From Isoetes taiwanensis (lineage: Eukaryota; Streptophyta; Lycopodiopsida; Isoetales; Isoetaceae): a stretch of 64,000 nucleotides of DNA. The notes below the pieces were generated by a model that worked only from the letters and a program-made list of their open reading frames with translations, searched no databases and was not told the DNA's origin. This document shows positions 1 through 10,964 of this stretch, piece by piece. The stretch's first letter is position 1, and every line of letters starts with the position of its first letter. The position numbers and the translations under genes are program-made. Where the stretch lies: the NCBI GenBank assembly GCA_021234155.1, contig JAJEKV010000098.1:53742-117741 (forward strand). The letters are read 5' to 3'.

Positions 1-2640
1 CACTCACCAAGTTGGCACTTCACGCCTCGTTTTCCATCGGTCATGTCCACAGCCACACCCATGTCATCGTTTCTCCTCCTCCGCTACACCATCCACTTCA
101 CACCATTTTTCCCAAACATCCCAAACTGTGCAAAGAAAGTTTCCACCACCACAACACCCTCGCAGCTTGTTGTATCAAGATCGCCAGGAGGCTCAAGCCG
201 CCGCTTCAAGTTACAAGAATCCCAAGAAGCTCTTATGAGCTGGGTTCAATCCGCACTAGAGGCCTCCCGATGCGGTCCACCAGACCTTCAAGCCGCGAAT
301 CGCCCAAGTTGCAGCTTTGAGGCCAAACTTCAAGACAAGCATGAAGCTCTCTTACGTGCTCATGCAGATCTCAAAAGTACACAAGCTCAAGTCAGCCAAC
401 TCGCAGATCAACAGTGCTCAGCTCTAGTCAGAAATTCAGACTTTATTGGAGCACAACAAGTCCAAAGCCGCCTCTCCCGAAAGTACCAAAGACGCAGATA
501 TTGCTAAACTCAATGCCTTGTACTGAATCGCGGTGAGAATTTCAGCACTCAAGTTCAAAAATCTTTCAGCCCGACGCCAAGTCGCCTCCTTGACGGCCAG
601 CCTTTCTACGCTAGACCTTCAAATTCACCTCTCTTCAAGATCACTTACGAGGTGCGTAAACGTAAGATACTGGATGACGCTGGAGATTGCCGTGCTTCGC
701 CCTCAATACACCGGGAAATCTTCCTCCCAGTCCATCCTTTCGAACGGGTCCGCGGACTACCACGCCGCCGCCGAAAGGGACAATCGATCCCGGATCTCGA
801 ACAACAACAGCAAAGAAGTTATTCGCCACGATGAGGCTCAAGCAAAACTTGACGCCCATACCGCAATTCTTCACGACGCCTGTTGACTTCCCAGCCCTCC
901 TCGCGCTATCATGATTATGTGGTTGCTCGACGCCACCTCTTCCTTTCGGAAGTGGCATGCGGCCGATGGCCCCGCGGGATATCCCCCCGAGAAAGGCAGA
1001 TTTTCTTCGGATTTGGCCGTAACTCTCCATTGAAGACAAAGGGTTGTGGCCGCAGGCCTTTGTCGCCTTTTGATCTCATACATCGTGGCCGATCCGCATT
1101 TTATCACATTCAGAGTGGTTCAGCCCATGGCTTACATATTTCATGATTTCTATCCGGGTGATACACGTGAAAACTTTGAAATGGGCCACGCCAGCCTTTT
1201 CCGTGGTGACCCCATCGCGGTAATGGGTGCTTCGTGATAACAATCCATATCTTTGGCGGATCCCGCCGCACTCCAAACTCTTCATCGAGTACATGCCCGA
1301 GCTTGCCAATCATTTATCTCTCTCGGGCAAGTTTAAGCGCCGCAGAACAAATCAAGAAGTATCTAGGACATCCCCAGGATCTTCCCTATGCACAAATCTA
1401 TATGCAAGCCCTCGCTGGTTACAATCACCGCCATAAGCTCGTTGGATAGCAAGACGGTCCCCACGGATGGGATAGCCCTCCCCGCCAACTCTCGCTCTCT
1501 CGCTTCTTTGGGATCGTTGGTGTCGCACTTGATCCGCATCTTGTCGGGCCAATCTGTGGAGACCGCCAAGAACCCACCCACGGCATGGTTCCTTCTCCCT
1601 ATGCTTCCCTCGGGCTGCATTCTCCACGCCCCTGTGTTCCCCGGGACTTCTGATTGGCTTTCCTTTTTGGACCAAGGTCATGGATGGTCATGCAGTGCCG
1701 GACACCACCTCAGATCTCGACGGATCTCCTGGGGGGATCCACGCTTTGTTCGGCCGCCACATTGGGAAGAAGGTGCCACCGACAACACCACCAATTGATC
1801 TACATTGCTAATGAGCTGGTTGGCAAATAGCCCGCTGGATGCGCTTTCATGGTCTCAAACAACTTTTTGCAAAATGCCTCCACCTCACCTCGATCCTTCC
1901 GCCCATCTTCAAGCGTGATTTTGCGCCCTCAAATGCATTTTGCCGAGCTTCTTAAATCGGCAAATTGGGCCCCATTTTTCATCAGAATCCAAATGCGGGC
2001 CGGTGCTGCCTTTGGCCTTCAGACTGCCTCCTCATGGAATGTCAAGACATTTCTTCCGGACGCCCACGCGCGCCCTTTGAAGACATGGTACGCCTCGCTT
2101 TATTGATGCTGATCCCGCCTTTGGACAAAACACACCTCAAGCTCTTCAATCACGCCAAGATCTCATCAGCCAAGCATCATAATGGTGCCCGCCCTCACTC
2201 CCGTGAGGATCACTTTCAGACAGATGGCTTCCCCGCCCTCCAAACGCCTTTCCTCCTTTTTCTTCACGAAAGTGTCGCTTGGTGGGGAGTGTTAGTCCCG
2301 GCCTCCCGGTACAGGACTATTCATGCATACCACGCATGCACAGGTCAAGCTCAAGGATCCTGGCCAACCACGGGTCAGACATCCAAGGCTCCACGTACAC
2401 CAAGCAGACCACGCTCTACCAAAGCCTTTGGCTGTCAACAAGAGGCGCCGCCAGACAAGTGATGACGCCCGTCCACCGCCAAGGCGTGTCCAGCGTGATT
2501 CTAGGCACTTCAAGAGGCACCGCCAACATTCCTCGAAGAATCAGCCTCCTTCCGTGAGTCGCACCCAGATCATCCGAGTGTCTATATTGGGCCCAAGGCC
2601 ATTGTACTATATATATGAGTAGAGTTAGCACATAAGTTTT
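1..2640 (+). other. GC-richer degraded stretch, unidentified, possibly transposon-derived
   Basis: I do not recognise a gene here. The stretch is richer in GC than what follows and holds only short open frames on both strands. The best one on the plus strand (about 300-507) has Gln/Ala/Leu-rich heptad-like spacing (LQDKHEALLRAHADLKSTQ, then AQVSQLADQQ), which could be a coiled coil as in a retroelement gag or LINE ORF1. A TATA-like run (TATATATATGAG) sits near 2608. No reverse transcriptase, integrase or zinc knuckle was visible. The segment leads into a LINE-like 3' end at 2960-3064, so it may be part of that element; this is inference. Confidence 0.3.
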
Positions 2641-2959
2641 TAGATGAGTTTTGAGTCTTGTCTCCTTCAGTTTTCTCTATTGCGAGAGCTCATGTATTTT
2701 CATCATTGATATCAAGGAAGTTTTATCATCTTTCTCTCATTTGTTCCGCTTTCTTTCTTTTTCTTTCTCTTTCAAAGAAATCCAGTGGACATAGTCCCCC
2801 TGACTTCCCTGTTAGATCCATCGGTCCTCACAGAGGGTTGTCTTCCAGAGTTCCCCAACCCGCACCCCAAAACAATCTTCGTGATTCACACCTACTCATA
2901 GCAAACATTTGTGCTCATGGTCATCTGTATTCTCTGCTTTTCTATGTTAGGTATGTGGT

Positions 2960-3064
2960 GGGTAGTGTTGCTCTAGTGGATATCTTCTCCACTGGGTTTT
3001 GAGTCCCCCATGTACTCTTTGTATTCTTTTGAGTAATAAAGGCCCACGTTCATCAAAAAAAAAA
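2960..3064 (+). mobile_element. LINE-like 3' UTR with poly-A tail
   Basis: The stretch ends in TAATAAAGGCCCACG, then TTCATC and ten A residues. The same layout (GTCCCC, a TGTACTCT word, then ATAATAAAGG, a short pyrimidine block and poly-A) ends the clearly recognisable LINE at 19882, so the two tails look like related families. The body upstream is not recognisable as LINE ORF2, so the element is either 5'-truncated or badly decayed. Confidence 0.55.
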
Positions 3065-3101
3065 CAAATGAATTTAATGTTAACCAAAAGACCAATAATG
3101 A

Positions 3102-3310
3102 TTTTTTTTTTTTTTTGAAGGATGAAACTAAATAATATTAATATAGAGAAAGTACAAGAAGAGCGATACTAGGGTACCCCTGCCCAAACATGAGCGAGCA
3201 CCCACACATCACATATAGCTACCTATGACTCATGGGATAAATCTACCAATGCTGTCTACAATGAAAAGGGTCCTTTCCCAAACCGCTGCCTTAAACTGCT
3301 CCTTCCGAGG
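3102..3310 (-). mobile_element. LINE 3' end, minus strand
   Basis: A run of 15 T followed by GAAGGATGAAACTAAATAAT is the reverse complement of a typical plant LINE 3' end (ATTTAGTTTCATCC, TTC, poly-A). The 200 bases beyond it hold no open frame and look like 3' UTR. It is a short 5'-truncated copy in the opposite orientation to its neighbours. Confidence 0.5.
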
Positions 3311-4289
3311 AGACGCCAGGTACGAGAGATATAACGTAGAGCACGTTTAAACGTTGAGTGAATTTTAATGATGACTTCTAAACGTTAATGTAGAGTACAT
3401 TCCAATGTTGAAAATGAAAGAATGCTATGTCTTCAAGATGACTACTGTTGGAGCAGGTTCTAGAGTTGATCTGGCGAATCAAATGCGCCCCTAGCAACAT
3501 TATGGGTTCACTTTGACCATGTAAAGCATATAAGTGGGTGGACAACAATGGCATGTCATGTGTATGATCCCATGTAAGTAGGACGTCTCATAATGTGTTT
3601 ACTATATTGTAACCTCCATGACTAATAGAAGGATTCCTTAGTTGTTTACTTATATTGTCAACTTATGGCTATGGTCTTTAATAAGTTACGTGGTCTAAAA
3701 ACAATCGCAATACGTGAAATGATAACAGAAAATATTGGAATATCAAAAAAAGATTCCTCCAACACAATTTCATGGTTTTAAGGCTAATAAGGCCCAGGCA
3801 AATTGGAATTCTATTCAGAGGTCTTCCTCAGTAATAAAACATATCCAAAGAAGGCAAGATCTTGTGTTCTTTACATTGACCAATGCTTGCATAGGCAAAC
3901 CAAGAAGCACCTCAGACTCTGAGAACAGGCAACAGTTCTTGAACCGTTGCAAAACTTGACGGCTATGTGCTAGCTTCAAAGAAGGAAAAAACCAATTTCA
4001 TTTCATTTTTGAGTGGCTTCCATTAAAGCCATCAAGTTCAGATAGCATTGCATTATCTTCATAGTTAGCATGGTGGCATTAAAGGGTTGATAGAGGGATT
4101 TTATGAAACCCAAAAGCAATATAGCAAGTGCAACGCATGTCCCTGATACAAATTTCTCTGAATCTAGACATGAAAGTTGGATGGCTGCAACTAACTCTTG
4201 ATTAGTATCATGCTCCTCCAATGATATTATTCTCATTTTGCTTTAGTTTTCTACTATAAAAAAAGGGACCAAAGTACCCATGAAAAAAG
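3311..4289. other. Spacer without a recognised gene
   Basis: AT-rich sequence. A minus-strand open frame at 4003-4236 (77 residues) has a hydrophobic centre (GTCVALAILLLGFIKSLY) that could span a membrane, but it has no context, no splice signals I trust and no recognisable family, so I do not call it a gene. Confidence 0.5.
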
Positions 4290-6253
4290 ACCCTACATAA
4301 ATTTACACTCGGAGATCAGCTGCAACAAAAATTTTAGGGATTCCCCTGGCAATAAATGGCACTATCCATGGTCTTTGGGATCCAATTGTGTCCAAAATTA
4401 AGAGGAAGCTTCAATTGTACCCTTCCACTCTATCTTTAGCAGGAAGAGTTGAAATTGCCGCTGCTCGTGAAACAGGGGAGGTCTTGGTTGCAAGGACCTT
4501 TTCATCCGTGCCCATGCCTTAGGCGCCAAGATAACTGGAGGGGGGCATACTCTGGACACTCCCCAACTCTAAAATTGATCAAGTACTAGGTTGAAGAATC
4601 ATTACCTGTGGGTAACAAAACTACAAAGCACCTTCTTCCAGATTCAACATTCTTTAAGGTAATCCCATGCTCAAATACTTCTTCCATAGTTAGGAGAATG
4701 CTTGATGCCTGGAACCAAGCTGCTCTCGCCCTGTGCCTCCAAAGTGTTGGATGCAAGATGCAAGGAAATTAATTTTTTCTGGCACCCCGATTTAGCACCA
4801 GAAAATTGTGGATGTTTGGCCCTCCAACATCCCCAAAAATATATGCAGTGGTTACAAGCAGGATTTAGAACCTTTGGGGACTTAAGGACTGAGGAGGAGA
4901 ACAGATGGATGACATGGCAGGAGATAGAACCAAGACTGAAAGGATCAGCTTTAGACAGAGAAATCTACAATAGGGTTATGGAAAAAATGGCCCCTCAGCA
5001 GGATCTAGCCTCTAACTCAATGGTTGGACACAAAATAGGAAAGACTGTTATGTAGTCAGACATTTACTCTGCTCTTATTCAACAGAGACCTTCCAGAGCT
5101 TGTGGATTATGGAATTGTGAGGAAGATGCTTTGGCCAAAAACTATGCAAGGGGTTGGAGAAACTATGGTGCACCAAAAATTACTCTTTTTAGATGGATAA
5201 CCCTGCACCAAAGCCTTCAAACTAATGTCAGGAGAGCCAAGTATGACCCTGGTACCTCTAGTTTATGCCCTTTGGGATGTGCGATGAATGAGGATTCCAA
5301 TCATGTCTTCTTATGCCCAAATATTGAGGAAATATGGACATGGACTTCTCAGCTTAACTTAGGGACTCCAAGTAATATTTTTCAGTTCCTAAACACAGGG
5401 TCTAGGCTTATTAACACTTGTAGAACTCTTATCTGCTGGATTATATGGAGGCATAGAAATAGGGTCTGTGTGGAGGGGAAAACACCTGATATTATATGGA
5501 TTAAAACCAATCTGCCCACCATTATTCAGCAAACAGCTTCAGCTCATAAAGCTCTCAGAGGAGCTAAATATGATAAAGAATGGGATCGAATTGAGAGGTT
5601 TAAGGACATTTCCAATTTCTTCTTTTTAATTCTAATTGATTATGATGGTGTGTTACACAAAGCAGCAGAGGAGATTGAAGAATCTGGGAGCCCCTCTCAG
5701 ATGGTTGAGCAACAATGAAGATGATGATTTTTACATACCCAAGATGGAGCTTGAACAACATTTCATACTTCTAAAAAAGGAAATGATTCATTCTATGGCA
5801 ATTAAGAAGGCCGATCGAATTCGAGGTCCGAGGTTCAATAGCTTGAAGCCTTTTTTCCAATCACTCTTCCACAAGTGGCAGCAGAAAAGGGAGGCCCGGG
5901 TGCTTATGTTGATGGACTATACCACATTCACAGTGGAGGAGTTAGACGAGCTCTTGAATATTTTTGGCAAATCTGATGTGGCCGAATTTACATGCTGTGG
6001 TGATGTGCTTGAAGCCAATCAGTGACTTAAGTTGGATGTCGATTTTGTCTAATGGGCCTATCTAATCCTTCTTCTTTAGGTTTAACATATCAGATGCGTA
6101 CCAATATGGCTTATGTCCTTTCTTATGCTTTTTCATAAAGGGAGGATCATAGTTTTTGTGACACATATATATCTTCCTAGTATGGAAGATTCTGACATGA
6201 TGTATTCCATGTAAAATGAATACAAAACCCACCTTGCCTTCAAAAAAAAAAAA
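4290..6253 (+). mobile_element. 5'-truncated L1-type LINE (ORF2 C-terminal half)
   Basis: A degraded copy of a plant L1-type retrotransposon. At about 4330-4460 the thumb of the reverse transcriptase is visible (LGIPLAINGT, then PSTLSLAGRVEIAAA, matching the family's YLGIP...LSLAGR block). At 5131-5718 lies the zinc-binding RT-associated domain (CPLGCAMNEDSNHVFLCPN: Cys-x3-Cys-x7-His-x3-Cys), followed by the usual Trp-rich stretch with ICWIIWRHRNRVC. A further frame at 5700-6025 carries an acidic and basic C-terminal part. A 3' UTR and 12 A residues close the copy at 6242-6253. The 5' part, including endonuclease and most of the polymerase, is missing, as expected of incomplete target-primed reverse transcription. 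Stops and frameshifts make it inactive. Confidence 0.85.
5131..5718 (+). pseudogene. LINE ORF2 zinc-binding RT domain fragment
   Basis: An open stretch of 195 codons in the C-terminal third of a LINE ORF2. It begins with the KNYARGWRNYG and LFRWITLHQSLQTN blocks that precede the zf-RVT domain in plant L1 proteins, then the Cys/His cluster (CPLGC...NHVFLCP) around residues 48-66, then WTWTSQLNLG and the Trp/Arg block. It has no start of its own; the upstream frame (4702-5055) belongs to the same protein but is separated by a stop near 5053. It is a fragment, not an independent gene. Confidence 0.8.
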
Positions 6254-6254
6254 T

Positions 6255-7047
6255 AACGAGTCATATGGCCTCTAACAGACAGATCTTTGCTAATTACCAA
6301 TTGTCGACACGTCCTTGAGTTATTAGAATGGGGAATTTTCACACTCAGGAAGCAATTGGTATTGAGGGATAATTGAGATCCATTTTGAAAATATTATCAA
6401 CATTGTCATAGACGTCTTGCATATTCCTAGTTTGCAAAAAAAATTGTTGCCTATTAACAGCTCACCAATGCAGGCTATGGGATTAAATTACGTACCTTTA
6501 ATTGTAAGACTTTGGATCAAAATGGGGAAGTTTTGCTTCGAGCAGTAAGTAAAGGAAATCTCTACTAAATTCTTGGCATTCCTAAAGTGATTGAATATGC
6601 ATGTTATGTTGGAGAGGTACCAAGTGCACCGGCATTACAGATTAGGACACATTGCTTCTTCTCGATTACAATGCTTAAGAAGCCAAGGTCTTCTTAAGAT
6701 TGTTAAGTTTTTCTGATAAGCCATGCAAAATTTGTCTGCAATGTAAGGTCACAAGGAGAAAGTTTCTAATATTCACATCTCATGCTGAAAGAAGGCTTGC
6801 ATACACTCCAGCTATAAGTCTGGATCAAGGTACTTTCTTGTATTTCTAGATGATTTCTCTTAAAAGGTGTTTGTGTACTTACTCAAATGTAAGAGTCAAT
6901 GTTTTGAGTACTTATGTATCTTCAAGCAACTAGAAAAGGGAACAGTGATCAAATTGTGACCTTGAGATCTGACAATGGAAGGGAGTTATGCTCCAAAGCG
7001 TTTGAAGACTTCTGTGTAATGAATGGCATAGAACACCAGTTATCTGT
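6255..7047 (+). mobile_element. Copia retrotransposon fragment, protease to integrase core
   Basis: Starting just after the LINE poly-A, decayed frames give the end of the protease region (NAGYGIK, then LDQNGEVLLRAVSKGNLY), the GAG pre-integrase block (YRLGHIASSRLQCLRSQGLL near 6620-6700, then a CKICLQCK-type Cys pair) and the integrase core: FLVFLDDFS near 6840, SDNGREL then CSKAFEDFCVMNGIEHQLSVP at 6970-7047. The copy has stops and frameshifts. The frame stops making sense after the SVP motif, where a foreign insertion begins, and resumes at 8684. Confidence 0.8.
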
Positions 7048-7228
7048 TCCAATATGTAGCACAATAACAGGGGGTTACTTTTAGATTTTTATACGCTTTT
7101 TCACATGGTTTTTCTATGATTTCGTTGTTGTATTCGTTGAGGTGTACTAAATAGTATTTCTAGAGTGCACCCTTTATGGGCCGTTGATTTTCGTTGGTTG
7201 GAACAATCCGAGGGTTGTTGTCTTTCTC

Positions 7229-7371
7229 TGCATGTGTTTGTGCATGAACACTGCGCATGTGTATGCATGTGCATGTGCACATGCATGTGCATGTGTATTG
7301 TGCATGTGCAAGTGCAAGTGCATGTGCATGTGTGCATGTGTGTGCATGTGTGCATATGCATGTGTACTTGC
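7229..7371. repeat. TGCATG/TGTGCA microsatellite
   Basis: About 140 bases made of TGCATG and TGTGCA steps with scattered substitutions. It is open in several frames on both strands (Met-His-Cys or Cys-Met-Val runs), which is a by-product of the repeat and not evidence for a protein. Confidence 0.9.
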
Positions 7372-7479
7372 CCTCTTGGATTCTTATTACCGGAGTGGAT
7401 TTTACTACCACGAGATGGATTTTTTGCTCACACTTACAAAGGTATTTATTTTTTAATGTTTCTTCAGCTAGCATAATGT

Positions 7480-8081
7480 AAGATTTGCTGCAGATTCAAG
7501 TTTAGGCCCTCTGTTTGCTTCCAAATCTTGGATATTCCTGGCTTCCGGATTGTTCATAGCAGCCAGCCTTTTAGCTTCAATCAACAAACGATTCTTATGC
7601 ACACAAAGTGCAGATTATTCCACGCCTTTTCCATGTCACGCAGATCACCAAACAAAGGCCACAAGAATGCATTTATATTGTAGGTTTGGAACTTTAATCG
7701 AACCATAAGGTACCTTTAAGCTAGAGATGGAGCATCCAAAATCATATGGATTGATAAACAATGGCCCTTTGTTTCCTTCCTAAGATTTGCTGCAGATTCA
7801 AGTTTAGGGGCCCCCTGCTTGCTTCCAACTCTTGGATATTCCCGGCTTCCGGATTGTTCATAGCAGCCAGCCTTTAGCTTCAATCAACAAACGGATTCTT
7901 ATGCACACAACAAAGTGCATTATTCCCGCCCTTTTTCCATGTCATGTGATCACCAAACAAGGGCCACAAGAATGCATTTATATTGTAGGTTTGGAACTTT
8001 AATCGAACCATAAGGTGAATCATGCATTACCTTTAAGCTAGAGATGGAGCATTCAAAATCATATGGATTGATAAACAATGG
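7480..8081. repeat. Tandem duplication, about 300 bp unit
   Basis: Two head-to-tail copies, 7480-7764 and 7782-8081. Both start AAGATTTGCTGCAGATTCAA and end ATATGGATTGATAAACAATG. They differ by small indels (for example an extra GTGAATCATGCATT in the second copy). The period is 302 bases. No coding function seen. Confidence 0.9.
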
Positions 8082-8400
8082 TGTCATTGTGAAAGAGAAA
8101 TAGTTGTAGCGGAAGTAACAATATGTAGTATAATAACAGGGGGTTTTCTTTGTGTTGCAAACTTTTTGACTTTCAGAATAATGGGATCAATCTGCTCTAT
8201 CTTTATGGTAACTTTTACTTATGTTCTATTTGTTTTATTGTGATCAAATTCAAAAGCTACACGTGATGAAAGCCTCAAATGAATTCTAGTTTTTTTTTTG
8301 TTTGAATTCTAAAATTTTTGTCACACCGGGGAGGGGAAGGGGGGGTGACGTGGGCCAAATAAAATTTTTTGCAACACAAACCATTAAGGTCCAACATATA

Positions 8401-8510
8401 AAAAATAAATCCCCCAACACATAACAACCAACACATAACAACCATTGACATTAACAACCAACACATAACTATCATTGACATTAATTAACACAACCATTGG
8501 GTCCAACACA
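8401..8510. repeat. ACAACCAACACATAAC minisatellite
   Basis: The words CAACCAACACATAAC and CATTGACATTAA repeat three and two times with small changes. A longer word pair (CAACACAAACCATTAAGGTC at 8374 and CAACACAACCATTGGGTCC near 8489) brackets the block. Simple repeat expansion within the insertion at 7048-8683. Confidence 0.7.
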
Positions 8511-8683
8511 TTTAAATTAAAATCCCCCTTAAACCCCCTTTGGTTTGGGTGCATATTCACACGGGGGGTGACTCCGGGCAACGAGAGCTGTTGGATAGGC
8601 ATATTCATCCCTTATTCCTTAATCTATACCATACGTAAAGTTCCTCGTTTGTGGGGTATGCAATTACAAAATTTGCTATACTG

Positions 8684-9340
8684 TATACCAATGATAAAAA
8701 TGGTAGGGCAGAGAGAGTTAATCAAACCCTTAACTTGGGATGAGAATTCTAGCACATTTCTGGGGGGATGCAATTGCCACTGCAGCATACTTCATAAATA
8801 GGGCTCCACATGCCAAACCTGATTTCAAGATGCATGATGAAGTGTGGTCAAATAAGTCTCTTGTTTTGAAACATTTTAAAGTGTTTGGTCGCAAGGCTTT
8901 TGTCCAGATAAACACTTATGTTCCCAAAGTAATAATCAAGCAAGAACTTGTATGTTCATTGGTTACTGCAATAACAGGAAAGCATGTAGATTTATTGATT
9001 TTGAGACCACGATGATTAACTCACATATACAGAGTTTAATGAGGATGAGAATCGTTTTCAGCAAGCAAGATCAGAAGCTTCAACCTTTGTGATTTTGGCA
9101 GATATAAAAATTGTGAAGCATTTAAATGTGGCACCACTGAAGGAGATAGCAAACTCTGAAGGAAACATCATCACTCCATCTGCTGTTGAGAATGGTGATG
9201 ATGCACCTATTGAGTATACTACAGAAAGAAATGATGTTGAGCATGAATTCGGCGGTGCATTTCAACATAATTTCTTGGCATCAATATTGTCCAAAGTTGT
9301 TCATTTATCTGCCTTGTACTTCAAAATACAAGGCTCCGAT
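8684..9340 (+). mobile_element. Copia fragment, integrase C-terminal part (continuation)
   Basis: Continuation of the element that breaks off at 7047. After NGRAERVNQT comes a stop, then an open frame from 8740 with the conserved C-terminal integrase pattern (FWGDAIATAAYFINRAPHA, then a FKVFGRKAFVQINTYVPK block). A frame to about 9300 contains the variable linker between integrase and reverse transcriptase (FNEDENRFQQARSEA). No reverse transcriptase or RNase H follows, so the element is 3'-truncated at an A/G-rich tract (9341-9378). Confidence 0.75.
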
Positions 9341-10534
9341 GGAAAAAAAAAAAGAAAAGAAAAGAAAAGAGGGAAACAAAGTTAGACATCTTATCTCTTG
9401 TATGTTTCGCCCTTTGGCCATCGTCACTCTGCATGCCGAATTGCATTCAAAGCTTCAATTTCTTACCTTATTCTCTTTCAGCCAGGACCCGCATGCATTT
9501 TCAAGCAAAGAATTATGTCACCATCTTCAGAGCTCTGGGCTGATATGAGCATTCTGCCTTCTCTATTTTCGATATAATGTGTTTATGTTATCTCATTTCT
9601 AGATCTATGCTTATCTCATAGATAAATCATCTATAGACAGTTCTTTACTTTACCAAACAGTTTTTATCTATAGACTAGAGTTTGTTAACATTTGCTTTTG
9701 TATTTGCAATGCTTGTGACATGGTTGAGTACACACGGACAAGGTGTTACACAAGGAGGCCTGATCAAGGACGGATTTGAGAATGCACCTAAGGTAGGTAT
9801 TGCTTATCTGGATAGGCATGGGTTTGAGCTTTCTTATATTTTTAATTCTGCCTCAAGTCAAATGCATTAGGACTCTCACTTGTGGTGCTTAACACAAAGT
9901 TGCTTAAAAACATCACCCTTAAAAGTATTTTGCAGTTTGAGGTTTGCTTCAGTCAATTGTTCTTCATCTTGTGTCCCTGCATTGTTAGACTAAAATGATT
10001 GTTATAAGATTTAGTTTAAGCAATCTGACTTCACATTGCAATATTTGGTTAATTCTTGTCAATGGTTACAATAGTTTGTAACATGACGTTATTTCACAAT
10101 GGATATGTACTTATTGCTCCTTCTGATTTCTTATATTCAGGTAATACCCTCTATGCTTTTAAGATGTCTTCTTCATATAATTATTCTAAACCTCACACCC
10201 TTCGTCCAAGCAGATATAACAACCACAATTGAATAACAAAGTCTAAATGAATGATTTTAAGCTTAAATGCCTGACAAATTTGACCTTGCCTAAATAACCT
10301 AACTAGTCTTGTCTTGCTAAAGCCTTCTAGTGTGCTTCTTGCTAGTTTCTTACTTTTTCCATTTTTTTTTTCTTTTTTCTCCTTTTCCATTTCGTAGCCT
10401 TTGCCTCTCTATGTTCTGTTGGATGCAAACAGAAGCTCGGCCATAGGCCAGGCCAGGGTAGGGTTAGAAGAATTGTTGTATAGAGGAAGGACCATTTCAT
10501 CATGTAGAGAGGGGTCCCGCAATCGATGGCAGCT
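9341..10534. other. Spacer with purine tract and one unidentified open frame
   Basis: Begins with an (A)n(GAAAA)n tract at 9341-9378. A plus-strand frame at 9682-9870 (THGQGVTQGGLIKDGFENAP, then K before GTAGGT, a possible splice donor at about 9792) looks protein-like, but I cannot place it. No promoter or other gene feature stands out. Confidence 0.4.
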
Positions 10535-10681
10535 AAGAGCGGATATCTCGGAGTGGCAGAATGGTGGTCCAGACACCATTCCCCTATAAAACAGAAATAG
10601 GAGCGCCGATTGTTGGGGGTGGATCCCTTGGAGTGGAGGAATGGTGGACCAGACACCATTTCCTAGAAAATAAAAATAGGA
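10535..10681. repeat. 84-bp direct repeat, two copies
   Basis: Copies at about 10535-10600 and 10619-10681 share GGAGTGG, then GAATGGTGG, CCAGACACCATT and an A-rich end with AAATAGGA. The copies are diverged. A looser GAAGATCCAACA word follows three times to 10800. Confidence 0.7.
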
Positions 10682-10964
10682 AAATGATTTTTGATGCCTG
10701 GCAGATTGGGTAAAGAAAACCATCCGCGAAGATATAACATTGAACCACGAAGATCCAACATTGTGTTGTGAAGACTATTGAACTGCGAAGATCCAACACC
10801 AAATTAAACTCATCTGATGAACCTGCTGAAGTACATTCACCTGATGAACTCGTCTGAACTCGTGTGTGTCTGCTCAAAGAACTCCGCCGCATGAAGCCTG
10901 TGTAACTTTGTTGCGGTGATTGTAACTTAAAAACAAGCCCTAAGAAAAAAGAAAAGGGAAAAAT

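Larger units (their letters stand above)
7048..8683. mobile_element. 1.6 kb insertion inside the Copia integrase
   Basis: The host Copia reads LSVP up to 7047 and continues with YTNDKNGRAERVNQT from 8684; the conserved family sequence is continuous there (SVPYTPQQNGRAERVN), so 7048-8683 is an insertion. It carries no transposase or polymerase that I can see. Inside are a TGCATG microsatellite, a 302 bp tandem duplication, a short minisatellite and a near-identical 24-base word (ATATGTAG, then ATAACAGGGGG) at 7052 and 8119 in the same orientation. Those words could be remnants of terminal repeats, but similarity stops after them. Class of element unknown. Confidence 0.6.

Noticed and set aside
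641-1681. Long minus-strand frames opposite the GC-richer stretch
   Set aside because: They are Arg/Gly-rich, typical of antisense reading of GC-rich DNA, and show no motif.
7101-7481. Overlapping open frames on both strands (His/Cys/Met/Val-rich)
   Set aside because: They are translations of the TGCATG microsatellite in several frames; no protein is implied.
7052-8143. 24-base direct words as LTRs of a 1.1 kb element
   Set aside because: Similarity ends after about 24 bases; there is no primer site or purine tract, so they are not called LTRs.
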